The notes under the pieces: generated by a model | Seen by the model: the letters and a program-made list of their open reading frames with translations, nothing else | Told to the model about the DNA's origin: nothing | The model's database searches: none | Assembly (NCBI RefSeq): GCF_026627425.1 | Contig: NZ_JAPNLH010000022.1 | Span: forward strand, 1 to 48,807 | Length of the DNA stretch: 48,807 nt | Direction of reading: 5' to 3' | DNA from: Arthrobacter endolithicus | GTDB taxonomy: Bacteria > Actinomycetota > Actinomycetes > Actinomycetales > Micrococcaceae | Program-made: the position numbers and the translations under genes | In this document: positions 23,647-31,074 of the stretch, piece by piece | Numbering within the stretch: position 1 is the stretch's first letter | How the letters are laid out: each line of letters begins with the position of its first letter

Positions 23647-24435
23647 GTGCGCATCCTGCTTCCGCCTTCCGAGGGCAAGACTCCTGTTACCACCGGCGCT
23701 GCCATCCGGCTTGACGAGCTGCATTTCCCGGTGCTGAACGCTGCGCGCTCGGAGGTGATGAACGCCCTGGCCCAGGTCTCGGCGACGGAGAATGCACTGC
23801 TGCACCTAGGCGTTGGGGCATCGTTGGGTGCTGAGGTGGCCCGCAACATCCGGCTGGGGACCGAACCCGCCGCGGCCGCTCACTCGGTGTATTCCGGCGT
23901 GCTCTACGATGCCCTGGGTTACCGGTCACTGACCGCGGCACAGCGCCGGAAAGCGGACGAGTCTGTCGTCGTGATGTCCGGCCTGTGGGGCGTGATCGGC
24001 TTCGCAGACCGGATCCCGGCGTACCGCCTTTCAATGGCCGTAAGTCTGCCGGGTCTGGGCAGGCTGGCCGCGTATTGGAGGCCACGGCTGGCCGCTGCGA
24101 TGACGGAATTTACCGCCGGTCAGCTGCTGATTGACTGCCGGTCCAGCACGTATGCGGCGGCCTGGACGCCCCCGGCCGCGCAGACGGTGACCGTGAATGT
24201 GTTCCAGGAGCGGGACGGGAAGCGCACCGTGGTGTCACATTTTGCCAAGCACACCCGCGGCGAGCTGGCCCGCGAGCTACTGGTGCGCCCCGGCAGATCC
24301 CCGCGAACTCCCGAGCAGCTGTTGACGGTCGTGTCTGCTCCGGAGTTTCACGACCGCTGGCAGGCCGAACTGGTCCCCGGGACGCAGCGGAAATCCCATG
24401 CGCTGAATCTCATCCTGCGCAACCCCACCCGCTGA
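23647..24435 (+). CDS. yaaA: Peroxide stress protein YaaA (DUF328/UPF0246)
   Basis: This 262-aa protein starts MRILLPPSEGKTP, the hallmark N-terminus of YaaA, and continues with YSGVLYDALGYRSL, MSGLWGVIGFADRIPAYRLSM, DCRSSTYAAAW and VVSHFAKHTRGELARELL, all conserved in the family. In Escherichia coli YaaA lowers free iron and protects DNA during peroxide stress; a similar role is inferred. There is no membrane segment. The GTG start is directly after a -10 box. A truncated VOC gene converges on it 22 bp downstream. Confidence 0.9.
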   Translation: MRILLPPSEGKTPVTTGAAIRLDELHFPVLNAARSEVMNALAQVSATENALLHLGVGASLGAEVARNIRLGTEPAAAAHSVYSGVLYDALGYRSLTAAQRRKADESVVVMSGLWGVIGFADRIPAYRLSMAVSLPGLGRLAAYWRPRLAAAMTEFTAGQLLIDCRSSTYAAAWTPPAAQTVTVNVFQERDGKRTVVSHFAKHTRGELARELLVRPGRSPRTPEQLLTVVSAPEFHDRWQAELVPGTQRKSHALNLILRNPTR

Positions 24436-24457
24436 CCCTGCGCAGGTTCCTCCGGAC

Positions 24458-24748
24458 TTACGCGGCCGCAGCCAGCTGCTCTACGTCCTCCACGGTCCCG
24501 GCCTTGAAGGCCAGATGGTTCAGACCGGGGCGCAGACGCTCATGGAGCCGGGCCGCGACGTCTGGCCCGGATTCGAGCACTATGTAGTCGTGCTCCCCTT
24601 GCCACGAACCGCCCGACGGACCGGCGCCCCACTCCTCCGACAGCGAATACCCGACGCATTCCAACATCCAGCTAAGCGAGGCCTTGGCCCGTGCATAGTC
24701 AGCCACCCAGATTTCCAAATGATGCAGGCTGCCGGCTTTCCCGGGCAG
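24458..24748 (-). CDS. VOC (glyoxalase/bleomycin-resistance) protein, apparently C-terminally truncated
   Basis: The product reads LHHLEIWVADYARAKASL, ECVGYSLSEEWGAG and RPGLNHLAFKAGTVEDVEQL, which are the first beta-alpha-beta-beta module and the start of the second of a single-domain VOC protein. It then stops at about 96 residues. Homologs of this type normally run another 35-45 residues, including the last metal-ligand strand, so the domain is incomplete and may be inactive. No ATG or GTG is available: I use a CTG at 24748 with AAGGGA 6 bases upstream; a TTG at 24718 would cut into the conserved first strand. It follows the zinc-ribbon protein gene on the same strand with 33 bp between. 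Confidence 0.6.
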   Translation of the reverse strand: MPGKAGSLHHLEIWVADYARAKASLSWMLECVGYSLSEEWGAGPSGGSWQGEHDYIVLESGPDVAARLHERLRPGLNHLAFKAGTVEDVEQLAAAA

Positions 24749-24781
24749 CGCCGGTCCCTTAGGAATGCCCGTCCCGCCGGA

Positions 24782-25519
24782 TCAGTTCCAGTCCGGGCTG
24801 CGGACCAGGATGCAGCCCGCGTCCGGACACATGACGACGTCGTCGTCCGGCGCCTTGCGGATGTCCGCAAGATCTCCGGGACTCAGCTGCATGCCGGAGC
24901 CTTCCGACGTGCCGTGGAAAAGGCGGGCGGCGCCTATCCCACGTTTAGTCAGGGCACGCTCGTAGACCGCCAAGAGTGCGGCGTCGAAGGATGCCGCAAG
25001 GGCGCTCCGATCCCGGACGACGGCTTCCCGGTCCGTGGAAACCTCCGTTAACCGCGCATCAACCTCGTCCCGAATCTCCCCCAGCGATCCGCTGATGTCA
25101 TCCACCACACCTTGCTGCTTGGCGGCGCGGGCCGACGCGCTCTCCAGCCGTTCCATAAGTTCAAGTTCGACATCTTCCAAAGTGGAACGCCGTCTGGCCA
25201 GCGACTCGAGTTCCTTTTGCAGAGCCACCAGGTCCTTGGAAAGCCCGGTGCCGCTGTTGAGTCTGGCCTCGTCCCGGCTCATCCGGGTGGCAACCTGCTC
25301 CACGTCCGTCTCCGCCCGGGTCAGTTCGCGCGCAAGGTCGGCGGCCTCGGTGGTCAGCACCACCAGATCGCTTTGCGCGACGGCCAGCCCGGCGTGCAGG
25401 TCCGTCAGGCGTGGATCCTCGCGCAGCACTTTGGCGCGGGTGTCCAGCTGTTTGATTCTCGCGTCCAGTGCCTGCAAATCCAGCAAACGTAACTGCTCCG
25501 CGGGTGCTGCCTTCGCCAT
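24782..25519 (-). CDS. C4-type zinc-ribbon family coiled-coil protein (DUF164/CdsZ-like), degenerate ribbon
   Basis: This 245-aa cytoplasmic protein has a long helical hairpin with heptads (LLDLQALDARIKQLDTRAKV through AALLAVYERALTKRG) and a small C-terminal module. Family members end in a four-cysteine zinc ribbon. Here the first pair is lost (ARLFHGTSEGSGMQLSP has no cysteine) and the second reads CPDAGC with four residues between, so metal binding in the usual way is unlikely. The family is often next to Nif3-like genes, as here. Precise function is unsettled. Confidence 0.85.
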   Translation of the reverse strand: MAKAAPAEQLRLLDLQALDARIKQLDTRAKVLREDPRLTDLHAGLAVAQSDLVVLTTEAADLARELTRAETDVEQVATRMSRDEARLNSGTGLSKDLVALQKELESLARRRSTLEDVELELMERLESASARAAKQQGVVDDISGSLGEIRDEVDARLTEVSTDREAVVRDRSALAASFDAALLAVYERALTKRGIGAARLFHGTSEGSGMQLSPGDLADIRKAPDDDVVMCPDAGCILVRSPDWN

Positions 25520-25584
25520 CGAAATCCTCTCGGTGTGCCGGCGTCCGCCAAAACGCGTCCGCCCGTCTACGTCCTAGATTACGT

Positions 25585-26523
25585 CTATCCCTGGCCGCCG
25601 CGTCCCAGCCCGGGTGTCAGGATGAAATCCCACGGGTCGGTATTGGTCTGACTGACGGCAAGTTCGACGTCGAACCCCTGATCCGTGAGGACGTTGCCCA
25701 GCGCCTGGGCTGCGGCCGGGAGCCATAGCCATTCACTGGCGAAGTGTGACAAGTCAACCAAATAGGGGCGCCCGTTGACGGCGGATTCCCGCGCTTCCGA
25801 GGCGGGATGATGGCGCAGATCCGCGGTAACATAAACATCTGCTCCGCTGGCCCGGACCGCATCGAAGAGACTGTCACCGGCCCCACCGCACACGGCAACC
25901 CGACGCACCAGGCCCTGCCGATCTCCCGCCACGCGAACTCCCCCGGCGACGGACGGGAGCACCCCGAAGACACGCTCAGCGAAATCTCCCAGACTCATTA
26001 CTGCGGGCAGCTGCCCAACCCGGCCGATGCCTTCCTCGGGCAGCCCGAGAGGGGCCGGGCTCAGCGGCGATACATCGGTCAGGCCCAAGGCATCGGCGAG
26101 CACATCCGATACGCCGCCGACGGCACTGTCGCCGTTGGTGTGCACCGTGAGCAGCGCACAGCCGCCCTCGATCAACCGGTGCACCGCTTGGCCCTTGCCA
26201 GTGTTGGCTGCGATCGAGGTGACGCCCTTGAGCAGCAACGGGTGGTGTGTGATGAGCAGCTGCGCACCCCAATCCAGAGCTTCCTCGATAACTTCCAAGG
26301 TCGGGTCAACGGCAAACATGATCCGCTGCACCTTCGCGTCGGGGCGCCCTGCTACCAGGCCGACGGCGTCCCACTCCTGGGCGAGGGACTCCGGCCAGAG
26401 CTCTTCCGCGGCCAGCAGCACCTCCGCGAGGGTGGGCCGGCCCGGCGCTCCCTGCGCCTGGGCCTGCTGAACGTCCCCGCCGACGTGCCTGCCGCCGTCG
26501 TCCGCCTTATCCTTCGGTTCCAT
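25585..26523 (-). CDS. Nif3-like dinuclear metal centre protein
   Basis: This is a 312-aa member of the NIF3/YbgI family (often annotated GTP cyclohydrolase I type 2), which forms hexameric toroids with two metal ions per subunit. Metal-ligand motifs are visible: QEWDAVGLVAGRP near the N-terminus, LLITHHPLLLKG (HH pair), VHTNGDSAVGGVSD and, near the C-terminus, VDLSHFASEW with Glu and His. The enzymatic activity of the family is uncertain. Tandem ATGs occur; GGGAGGAA is best placed for the ATG at 26523 (MEPKDK). About 30 N-terminal residues are polar and poorly conserved. Probably in one transcript with the zinc-ribbon gene 65 bp downstream. Confidence 0.88.
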   Translation of the reverse strand: MEPKDKADDGGRHVGGDVQQAQAQGAPGRPTLAEVLLAAEELWPESLAQEWDAVGLVAGRPDAKVQRIMFAVDPTLEVIEEALDWGAQLLITHHPLLLKGVTSIAANTGKGQAVHRLIEGGCALLTVHTNGDSAVGGVSDVLADALGLTDVSPLSPAPLGLPEEGIGRVGQLPAVMSLGDFAERVFGVLPSVAGGVRVAGDRQGLVRRVAVCGGAGDSLFDAVRASGADVYVTADLRHHPASEARESAVNGRPYLVDLSHFASEWLWLPAAAQALGNVLTDQGFDVELAVSQTNTDPWDFILTPGLGRGGQG

Positions 26524-26655
26524 GCATCCCATTTCCTCCCTGGGTCCGGCTTCCATTGTCTAACAAAAGCTTCCCGCCGGGTCTTGGGCGCCCGGACGCA
26601 ACAGTCAATTTCACCGTCGGGGAATCATCTTGTACTCCCGGACATTGATACAGGT

Positions 26656-27180
26656 ATGAAGACATTTGTGCTCGGTGGAGGTTGTTTCTGGTGTTTGGAC
26701 GCTTTGTATCAGCAGACCCGTGGTGTCACGGAGGTGGTCTCCGGCTATACCGGTGGCCATGTACGCCACCCCGATTATTACGACGTCTGTAACGGAACGA
26801 CAGGCCACGCCGAGGTGGTTGCGGTGACTTTTGACGAGAGCATCATTGGCGGGGACGTAATCCTCGATATGTTTTTTGTCTCCCACGATCCGACCACGCT
26901 GAACCGGCAGGGGTACGACGTCGGCACGCAGTATCGTTCCTCGATGTTCTACACAGACGCGGCGCAGGAAGAGGCCTTCCGTGCCGCCATTGAGAGGAAT
27001 CAGCCGCATTGGGACAAGCCGATTGTCACGGTCGTCACCAGGCTTCCCGAGTTCTACACTGCGGAAGAGGAACACCAGAACTTCTACGCGAAGCACCCGG
27101 AGCAGGGCTATTGCCAAGTGATCATCAATCCGAAGCTGGCTAAGGCCCGGAAATATTACTCCGCGTGGCTTGCTGCATAG
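26656..27180 (+). CDS. msrA: Peptide-methionine (S)-S-oxide reductase
   Basis: This 174-aa enzyme reduces the S form of methionine sulfoxide in damaged proteins. GGGCFWC (7-13) holds the catalytic Cys10 and a second cysteine. GYTGGHVRHPDYYDVCNGTTGHAEVV and FFVSHDPTTLNRQG are the family core, and GYCQVIINPKLAK near the end supplies the likely resolving cysteine. Length is typical for the short MsrA form without an MsrB domain. The start at 26656 matches the conserved N-terminus MKTFVLGGG; the frame is open far upstream but that part is antisense to the Nif3 gene. It sits directly upstream of the cysteine genes. Confidence 0.95.
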   Translation: MKTFVLGGGCFWCLDALYQQTRGVTEVVSGYTGGHVRHPDYYDVCNGTTGHAEVVAVTFDESIIGGDVILDMFFVSHDPTTLNRQGYDVGTQYRSSMFYTDAAQEEAFRAAIERNQPHWDKPIVTVVTRLPEFYTAEEEHQNFYAKHPEQGYCQVIINPKLAKARKYYSAWLAA

Positions 27181-27215
27181 GCCCAAGAGCACGCATTCCG
27201 TAGGCTAATATTGGT

Positions 27216-27284
27216 ATGCGGTTTTTTGCTGCCGAAAATTTCGCCGGCAAAATCCGCTGTAAAGAATTTAGAGAAAAGGTATAA
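27216..27284 (+). CDS. 22-codon upstream ORF in the cysK leader
   Basis: ATG at 27216 opens [20 protein letters not shown] and ends in KV-stop at 27284, five bases before the cysK ATG. TAGGCT at 27201-27206 and TAATAT at 27206-27211 lie just upstream, so it could be a nearly leaderless first ORF of the cysK mRNA. The end of the ORF (GAGAAAAGG) also contains the ribosome site of cysK, so its translation would directly affect cysK initiation. It has one Cys codon. Actinobacterial cysteine operons are known to use such leader peptides; that this is one is inference. Confidence 0.4.
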   Translation: MRFFAAENFAGKIRCKEFREKV

Positions 27285-27289
27285 ATCAA

Positions 27290-28225
27290 ATGGGCCGCAT
27301 TTACGACGACATCACCGAGCTGGTTGGCGGCACACCGCTGGTGCGGCTGAACCGTCTGACCGAGGGACTGGACGCCACGGTCGCGGTGAAGCTGGAATTC
27401 TACAACCCGGCCAACAGCGTCAAAGACCGGATCGGGGTGGCGATTGTTGATGCGGCCGAAAAAGCCGGGGAGTTAAAGCCGGGCGGCACGATTGTGGAAG
27501 GCACCTCGGGGAATACCGGAATAGCCCTGGCCATGGTGGGCGCAGCCCGGGGCTACAAGGTCATTCTGACCATGCCGGAAACCATGTCCACCGAGCGCCG
27601 GGTGATGCTGCGGGCTTTTGGCGCCGAAATTGTGCTCACGCCGGGTTCGGAAGGCATGCGGGGTGCCGTTGACAAGGCCAGGGAAATCGTGGCCACCACC
27701 GAGAACTCCATCTGGGCCCAGCAGTTTGCCAACCCCGCCAATGCGCAGATTCACCGGACCACCACGGCGGAGGAAATCTGGGAGGACACCAACGGCGCCG
27801 TGGACATCTTTGTCGCCGGGATCGGCACCGGGGGGACCATTACCGGCGTGGGACAGGTCCTCAAGGGCCGCAAGCCGTCCGTCCAGATCGTTGCCGTGGA
27901 ACCGAAAGACTCTGCCATCCTCAACGGTGGTGCCCCCGGACCGCACAAGATCCAGGGCCTGGGCGCAAACTTTATTCCCGAGGTGCTGGACCGGGAGGTC
28001 TATGACGAGGTGCTGGATGCCACGATCGAGGACTCCGTCCGGGTGGCCCGCGCCCTGGGCACACGTGAGGGCATTCTGGGCGGCATCTCCGCCGGTGCCG
28101 CGGTATGGGGAGCCCTTGAGCTGGCCAAGCGTCCAGAGAATGCCGGAAAACTGATTGTTGCCGTGGTTCCGGACTTCGGCGAGCGCTACATCTCCACCGT
28201 CCTGTACGACGACATCCGGGGCTGA
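27290..28225 (+). CDS. cysK: Cysteine synthase A (O-acetylserine sulfhydrylase)
   Basis: This 311-aa PLP enzyme makes cysteine from O-acetylserine and sulfide. [11 protein letters not shown] carries the PLP lysine (Lys45), [12 protein letters not shown] (70-81) the substrate loop, [13 protein letters not shown] the phosphate-binding glycines, and [15 protein letters not shown] the serine near the pyridine ring. Length and motifs are standard. It is followed 50 bp later by cysE, the enzyme that makes its substrate, forming a classic two-gene unit. GAAAAGG is a moderate ribosome site 10 bases before the ATG and lies inside the upstream ORF. Confidence 0.96.
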   Translation: MGRIYDDITELVGGTPLVRLNRLTEGLDATVAVKLEFYNPANSVKDRIGVAIVDAAEKAGELKPGGTIVEGTSGNTGIALAMVGAARGYKVILTMPETMSTERRVMLRAFGAEIVLTPGSEGMRGAVDKAREIVATTENSIWAQQFANPANAQIHRTTTAEEIWEDTNGAVDIFVAGIGTGGTITGVGQVLKGRKPSVQIVAVEPKDSAILNGGAPGPHKIQGLGANFIPEVLDREVYDEVLDATIEDSVRVARALGTREGILGGISAGAAVWGALELAKRPENAGKLIVAVVPDFGERYISTVLYDDIRG

Positions 28226-28275
28226 CCCGGGTGAATGCCGCTGCCGCGCTCCAAGGCCACGACCGAAGGAATCCC

Positions 28276-28875
28276 GTGACCGTGATCATGGGGGCCGCGA
28301 CCCGGTTGCGCGAGGACCTCCAAGCCGCCCGGTCGCATGACCCGGCCGCCCGGGGTTCTTTCGAGAACTTCTTTGTCTACTCCGGGCTGCATGCGATCTG
28401 GATTCACCGACTGACGCATCACATGTGGCAACACCCATCGCTGCGGTTTCCGGCCCGACTGCTGTCCCAGTTCGCCCGCTTTGCCACCGGCATCGAGATC
28501 CATCCGGGAGCCACCGTGGGCCGGCGGTTCTTCATTGACCACGGCATGGGTGTGGTCATCGGTGAAACGTCCCAGATTGGGGACGACGTGATGATTTACC
28601 ACGGGGTCACCCTGGGTGGAAGATCATTGGCGAAGGTCAAGCGGCATCCCACCATCGGGGACCGGGTTACCATCGGTTCCGGCGCCAAGGTTCTGGGTCC
28701 CATTACCATCGGTGCGGGCAGCGCCATCGGTGCGAACGCCGTCGTCGTTAAGGACGCACCGGAGGATTCCATCCTTACCGGCATCCCGGCCAGATGGCGG
28801 CACCGCGACGCCGCGCGGGAAACGGCACCCGCGGTGGACCCGGCCGAGTATATCGATCCGGCCATGTGGATCTGA
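28276..28875 (+). CDS. cysE: Serine O-acetyltransferase (EpsC/CysE type)
   Basis: This 199-aa enzyme transfers acetyl from acetyl-CoA to L-serine, the first step of cysteine synthesis. After a helical N-terminal part ([14 protein letters not shown]) comes the left-handed beta helix: [43 protein letters not shown] (catalytic His) and [18 protein letters not shown]. The C-terminus ends DPAMWI, so the terminal Ile that cysteine synthase binds in CysE-CysK complexes is present. The GTG at 28276 has AAGGA 5 bases upstream; the frame opens earlier at 28231 without such a site. A 13-bp hairpin follows at 29018. Confidence 0.93.
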   Translation: MTVIMGAATRLREDLQAARSHDPAARGSFENFFVYSGLHAIWIHRLTHHMWQHPSLRFPARLLSQFARFATGIEIHPGATVGRRFFIDHGMGVVIGETSQIGDDVMIYHGVTLGGRSLAKVKRHPTIGDRVTIGSGAKVLGPITIGAGSAIGANAVVVKDAPEDSILTGIPARWRHRDAARETAPAVDPAEYIDPAMWI

Positions 28876-29017
28876 TGCCGTAGCTGCGCAGAACGTCCAC
28901 GACCGATAATCCGGGCTGAGCGAGTCCCTCAGGTCGCTTACGCAGAGGTAAACGGCCGCCTCCACTTCCCCGCACCCGTTACCGGCGTCTTGCGAGGTTT
29001 CCCTCCCTGATAACGCA

Positions 29018-29053
29018 GCGGGCGCCCATGTTGTGGAAACCATGGGCGCCCGC
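29018..29053. terminator. Bidirectional terminator between cysE and gnd
   Basis: GCGGGCGCCCATG (29018-29030) pairs perfectly with CATGGGCGCCCGC (29041-29053) around 10 bases. It lies between two convergent genes and can serve both. There is no strong U-tract. Confidence 0.6.
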
Positions 29054-29077
29054 CGCCATGTCAATCGGCGTCTGGAG

Positions 29078-30514
29078 TTAGTGCGTGTCCACCGCAGCGA
29101 TCTCGGACTTGTCCTCGCCCCAGAGCGTATGGAAGGTGCCGTCCTCGTCCACCCGGTGGTAAGTGTGGGCGCCAAACAAATCCCGGAGCCCCTGCGTCAG
29201 TGCCGCCGGCAGCCGCTTACGCCGCAGCCCGTCGTAGTAGGCAAGCGAGGAGGAGAACACGGGGACCGGAATGCCCAGCTGCACAGCGGTAGCAACGACG
29301 CGGCGCCAGGCCGGCAGTGCGCCCGCAATGGCGTCGCTGAAGGCCGGGGCGAACAGCAGGTTGGCGGGCTTCTCCTGGACCGAATAGGCCTTCGTGATGT
29401 CCTTGAGCAGCTCGGCGCGGATAATGCAGCCGCCGCGCCAGAGACCGGCAATTTCGTCCAGCCGCAGATCCCAGCTGTATTCCTTGGCGGCACCCGTGAG
29501 CATGTCCAGTCCCTGCGCGTAGCTGACCAGCTTGGACGCGAACAATGCCTGCCGGACATCGTCGACGAAGCCCTGGCCCACGGCAATTTTTTCCTCGTGG
29601 CCGGCCAGCTTCTCCTGAGCTTCCGCCCGCTGTGCCGCCTGCGAGGACAGGGCGCGGGCAAAGACCGATTCTGCAATACCCGACGTCGGCGACCCAAGTT
29701 CGAGTGCGGAAATGACGGTCCAGCGTCCGGTACCCTTCTGGCCTGCAGCGTCAACGACGACGTCGACAAACGGCTTGCCGGTCCGCGCGTCCGTATGGCC
29801 GAGGACCTCCGCTGTAATTTCAATCAGAAAGGACGCCAGCTCGGTTTGGTTCCACTCGCTGAAGATTTTGGCCTGCTCGGCCGGCTCGATGCCTGCTCCG
29901 GAGCGCAGCAGGTCGAAAGCCTCGCCGATAACCTGCATGTCCGCATATTCAATGCCGTTATGCACCATCTTCACGAAGTGCCCTGCGCCGTCGGTGCCGA
30001 TCCAGGCACAGCAAGGTTTGCCGTCCACATGGGCGGAGATTTTCTCCAGCAGCGGGCCCAAGGCGGCGTACGACTCCTTCGAACCTCCCGGCATGATGGA
30101 CGGGCCATTCAACGCGCCCTCCTCACCACCGGAGACCCCGATGCCGACAAAGTGCAGATCCTTCTTCGCCAACGCGGCTTCGCGGCGGCGGGTGTCCTGG
30201 AAATGCGAGTTTCCGCCGTCGATGACGATGTCCCCGGGCTCGAGCAGCGGCACCAGCTGATCGATGACGGAATCCACGGGAGCACCCGCCTTGACCATGA
30301 TGAGCACCCGGCGCGGCTTCTCCAGCGAGTCCACCAATTCCTGCAGGGTCTCGGTCCGAATGAACTCCCCGTCACCGCCATGCTTTTCCAGCAGCGCATC
30401 CGTTTTCGCGACGGAACGGTTGTGCAGGGCGACCGTGAACCCGTTGCGGGCCAGGTTCCGGGCCAGGTTCGCGCCCATGACGGCGAGGCCTGTGACGCCG
30501 ATTTGTGCAGACAT
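29078..30514 (-). CDS. gnd: 6-phosphogluconate dehydrogenase, decarboxylating (NADP+)
   Basis: This 478-aa pentose phosphate pathway enzyme converts 6-phosphogluconate to ribulose-5-phosphate, CO2 and NADPH. The N-terminal Rossmann loop is GVTGLAVMGANLARNLA, followed by HNRS, which indicates NADP preference. VGIGVSGGEEGALNGPSIMPGG is the substrate-binding signature and HFVKMVHNGIEYADMQ carries the catalytic Lys-His-Asn region. GGCIIRAELLKDI and the C-terminal YHRVDEDGTFHTLW fit the long (about 470 aa) form. It is convergent with cysE. Confidence 0.96.
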   Translation of the reverse strand: MSAQIGVTGLAVMGANLARNLARNGFTVALHNRSVAKTDALLEKHGGDGEFIRTETLQELVDSLEKPRRVLIMVKAGAPVDSVIDQLVPLLEPGDIVIDGGNSHFQDTRRREAALAKKDLHFVGIGVSGGEEGALNGPSIMPGGSKESYAALGPLLEKISAHVDGKPCCAWIGTDGAGHFVKMVHNGIEYADMQVIGEAFDLLRSGAGIEPAEQAKIFSEWNQTELASFLIEITAEVLGHTDARTGKPFVDVVVDAAGQKGTGRWTVISALELGSPTSGIAESVFARALSSQAAQRAEAQEKLAGHEEKIAVGQGFVDDVRQALFASKLVSYAQGLDMLTGAAKEYSWDLRLDEIAGLWRGGCIIRAELLKDITKAYSVQEKPANLLFAPAFSDAIAGALPAWRRVVATAVQLGIPVPVFSSSLAYYDGLRRKRLPAALTQGLRDLFGAHTYHRVDEDGTFHTLWGEDKSEIAAVDTH

Positions 30515-30627
30515 ATATCCTCCAGAATTAATTGCGGGCGTGTTTCACCCAGCCTAGCTGCGAGTTCGCACGGCCAGAAGGGCTTGCTCGTTGCGAGGTG
30601 CGAATGTGACGTATCGGGTCGGTCCCA

Positions 30628-30717
30628 TCAGTGGCCGAACTTCAGCAGCACATTGCCGGAGACCGCGGAACTGCGGGCCACCTCGAGAGCTGGCCCTGCG
30701 CACAGCGCGGCTAAATT
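30628..30717 (-). pseudogene. Relic: C-terminus of a zinc-type alcohol dehydrogenase/quinone oxidoreductase
   Basis: A minus-strand frame ending in TGA at 30628 reads PALEVARSSAVSGNVLLKFGH. This resembles the last residues of medium-chain dehydrogenases (ALEL..SG...GKVLL-). Only about 30 codons are open before the frame loses similarity. The match is short and by eye. Confidence 0.4.
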
Positions 30718-30839
30718 CACCAATGGCCGTCCAGAAAACACAGCTCATGACGACGACAGCGGTTCCGCGTTCAGGTAGCCGGGCGCCAAGAGGCAAGGGG
30801 TCCGACGGCGACCTCGGCAATGAAGATGGTAAAGTCCAC

Positions 30840-30944
30840 CAACGCCGGCTCGGGCCGGTTCCAGGCCGAAATCTGCCAGTCTGCCGGCAGCAGGCTGGCG
30901 GCCATCGGCGCACCCATCAGGCCCAGATCGACAAAGCCCAAGTG
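30840..30944 (-). pseudogene. Relic: N-terminus of a 3-hydroxyisobutyrate/6-phosphogluconate dehydrogenase-like oxidoreductase
   Basis: The minus strand reads LGFVDLGLMGAPMAASLL followed by ISAWNRPEP, a close match to the NAD-binding start of the beta-hydroxyacid dehydrogenase family (GFIGLGxMGxPMAxNL...xxWNR) with one glycine changed to Asp. There is no start codon at the right place and the frame breaks after about 45 residues. It lies next to gnd, a member of the same superfamily, but differs from the gnd N-terminus, so it is not a recent copy. Confidence 0.55.
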
Positions 30945-31061
30945 ACGGTCCGCGGTGGGGTCGGCAATTCGGTCCGCGGTTGGCGGACTTCGCTCGCAGG
31001 GCTCCCCTCAGCACGCCGTGGACACGAAACATATTTTTTCAACATCCTGGCCACGATTCAG

Positions 31062-31067
31062 TATGAT
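31062..31067 (+). promoter_or_regulatory. -10 box of a leaderless promoter
   Basis: TATGAT ends exactly 7 bases before the ATG at 31075. TTCAAC at 31038-31043 is an acceptable -35 box with an 18-base spacer. The alternative ATGs at 31063 and 31066 overlap the box itself. Confidence 0.65.
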
Positions 31068-31074
31068 GACCACC

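Larger units (their letters stand above)
30515..31061. other. Gene-poor stretch with relics of old genes
   Basis: No intact gene is supported in this 547-bp gap. On the minus strand two short pieces of recognisable protein sequence survive (30628-30717 and 30840-30944), separated by stops and frame changes. Other open frames here are Arg/Pro/Gly-rich and look noncoding. Confidence 0.55.

Noticed and set aside
25807-26655. Upstream extension of msrA
   Set aside because: Antisense to the Nif3-like gene; MsrA homologs begin at MKTFVLGG.
29033-30778. Long plus-strand open frame opposite gnd
   Set aside because: Antisense shadow of gnd; no recognisable domain.
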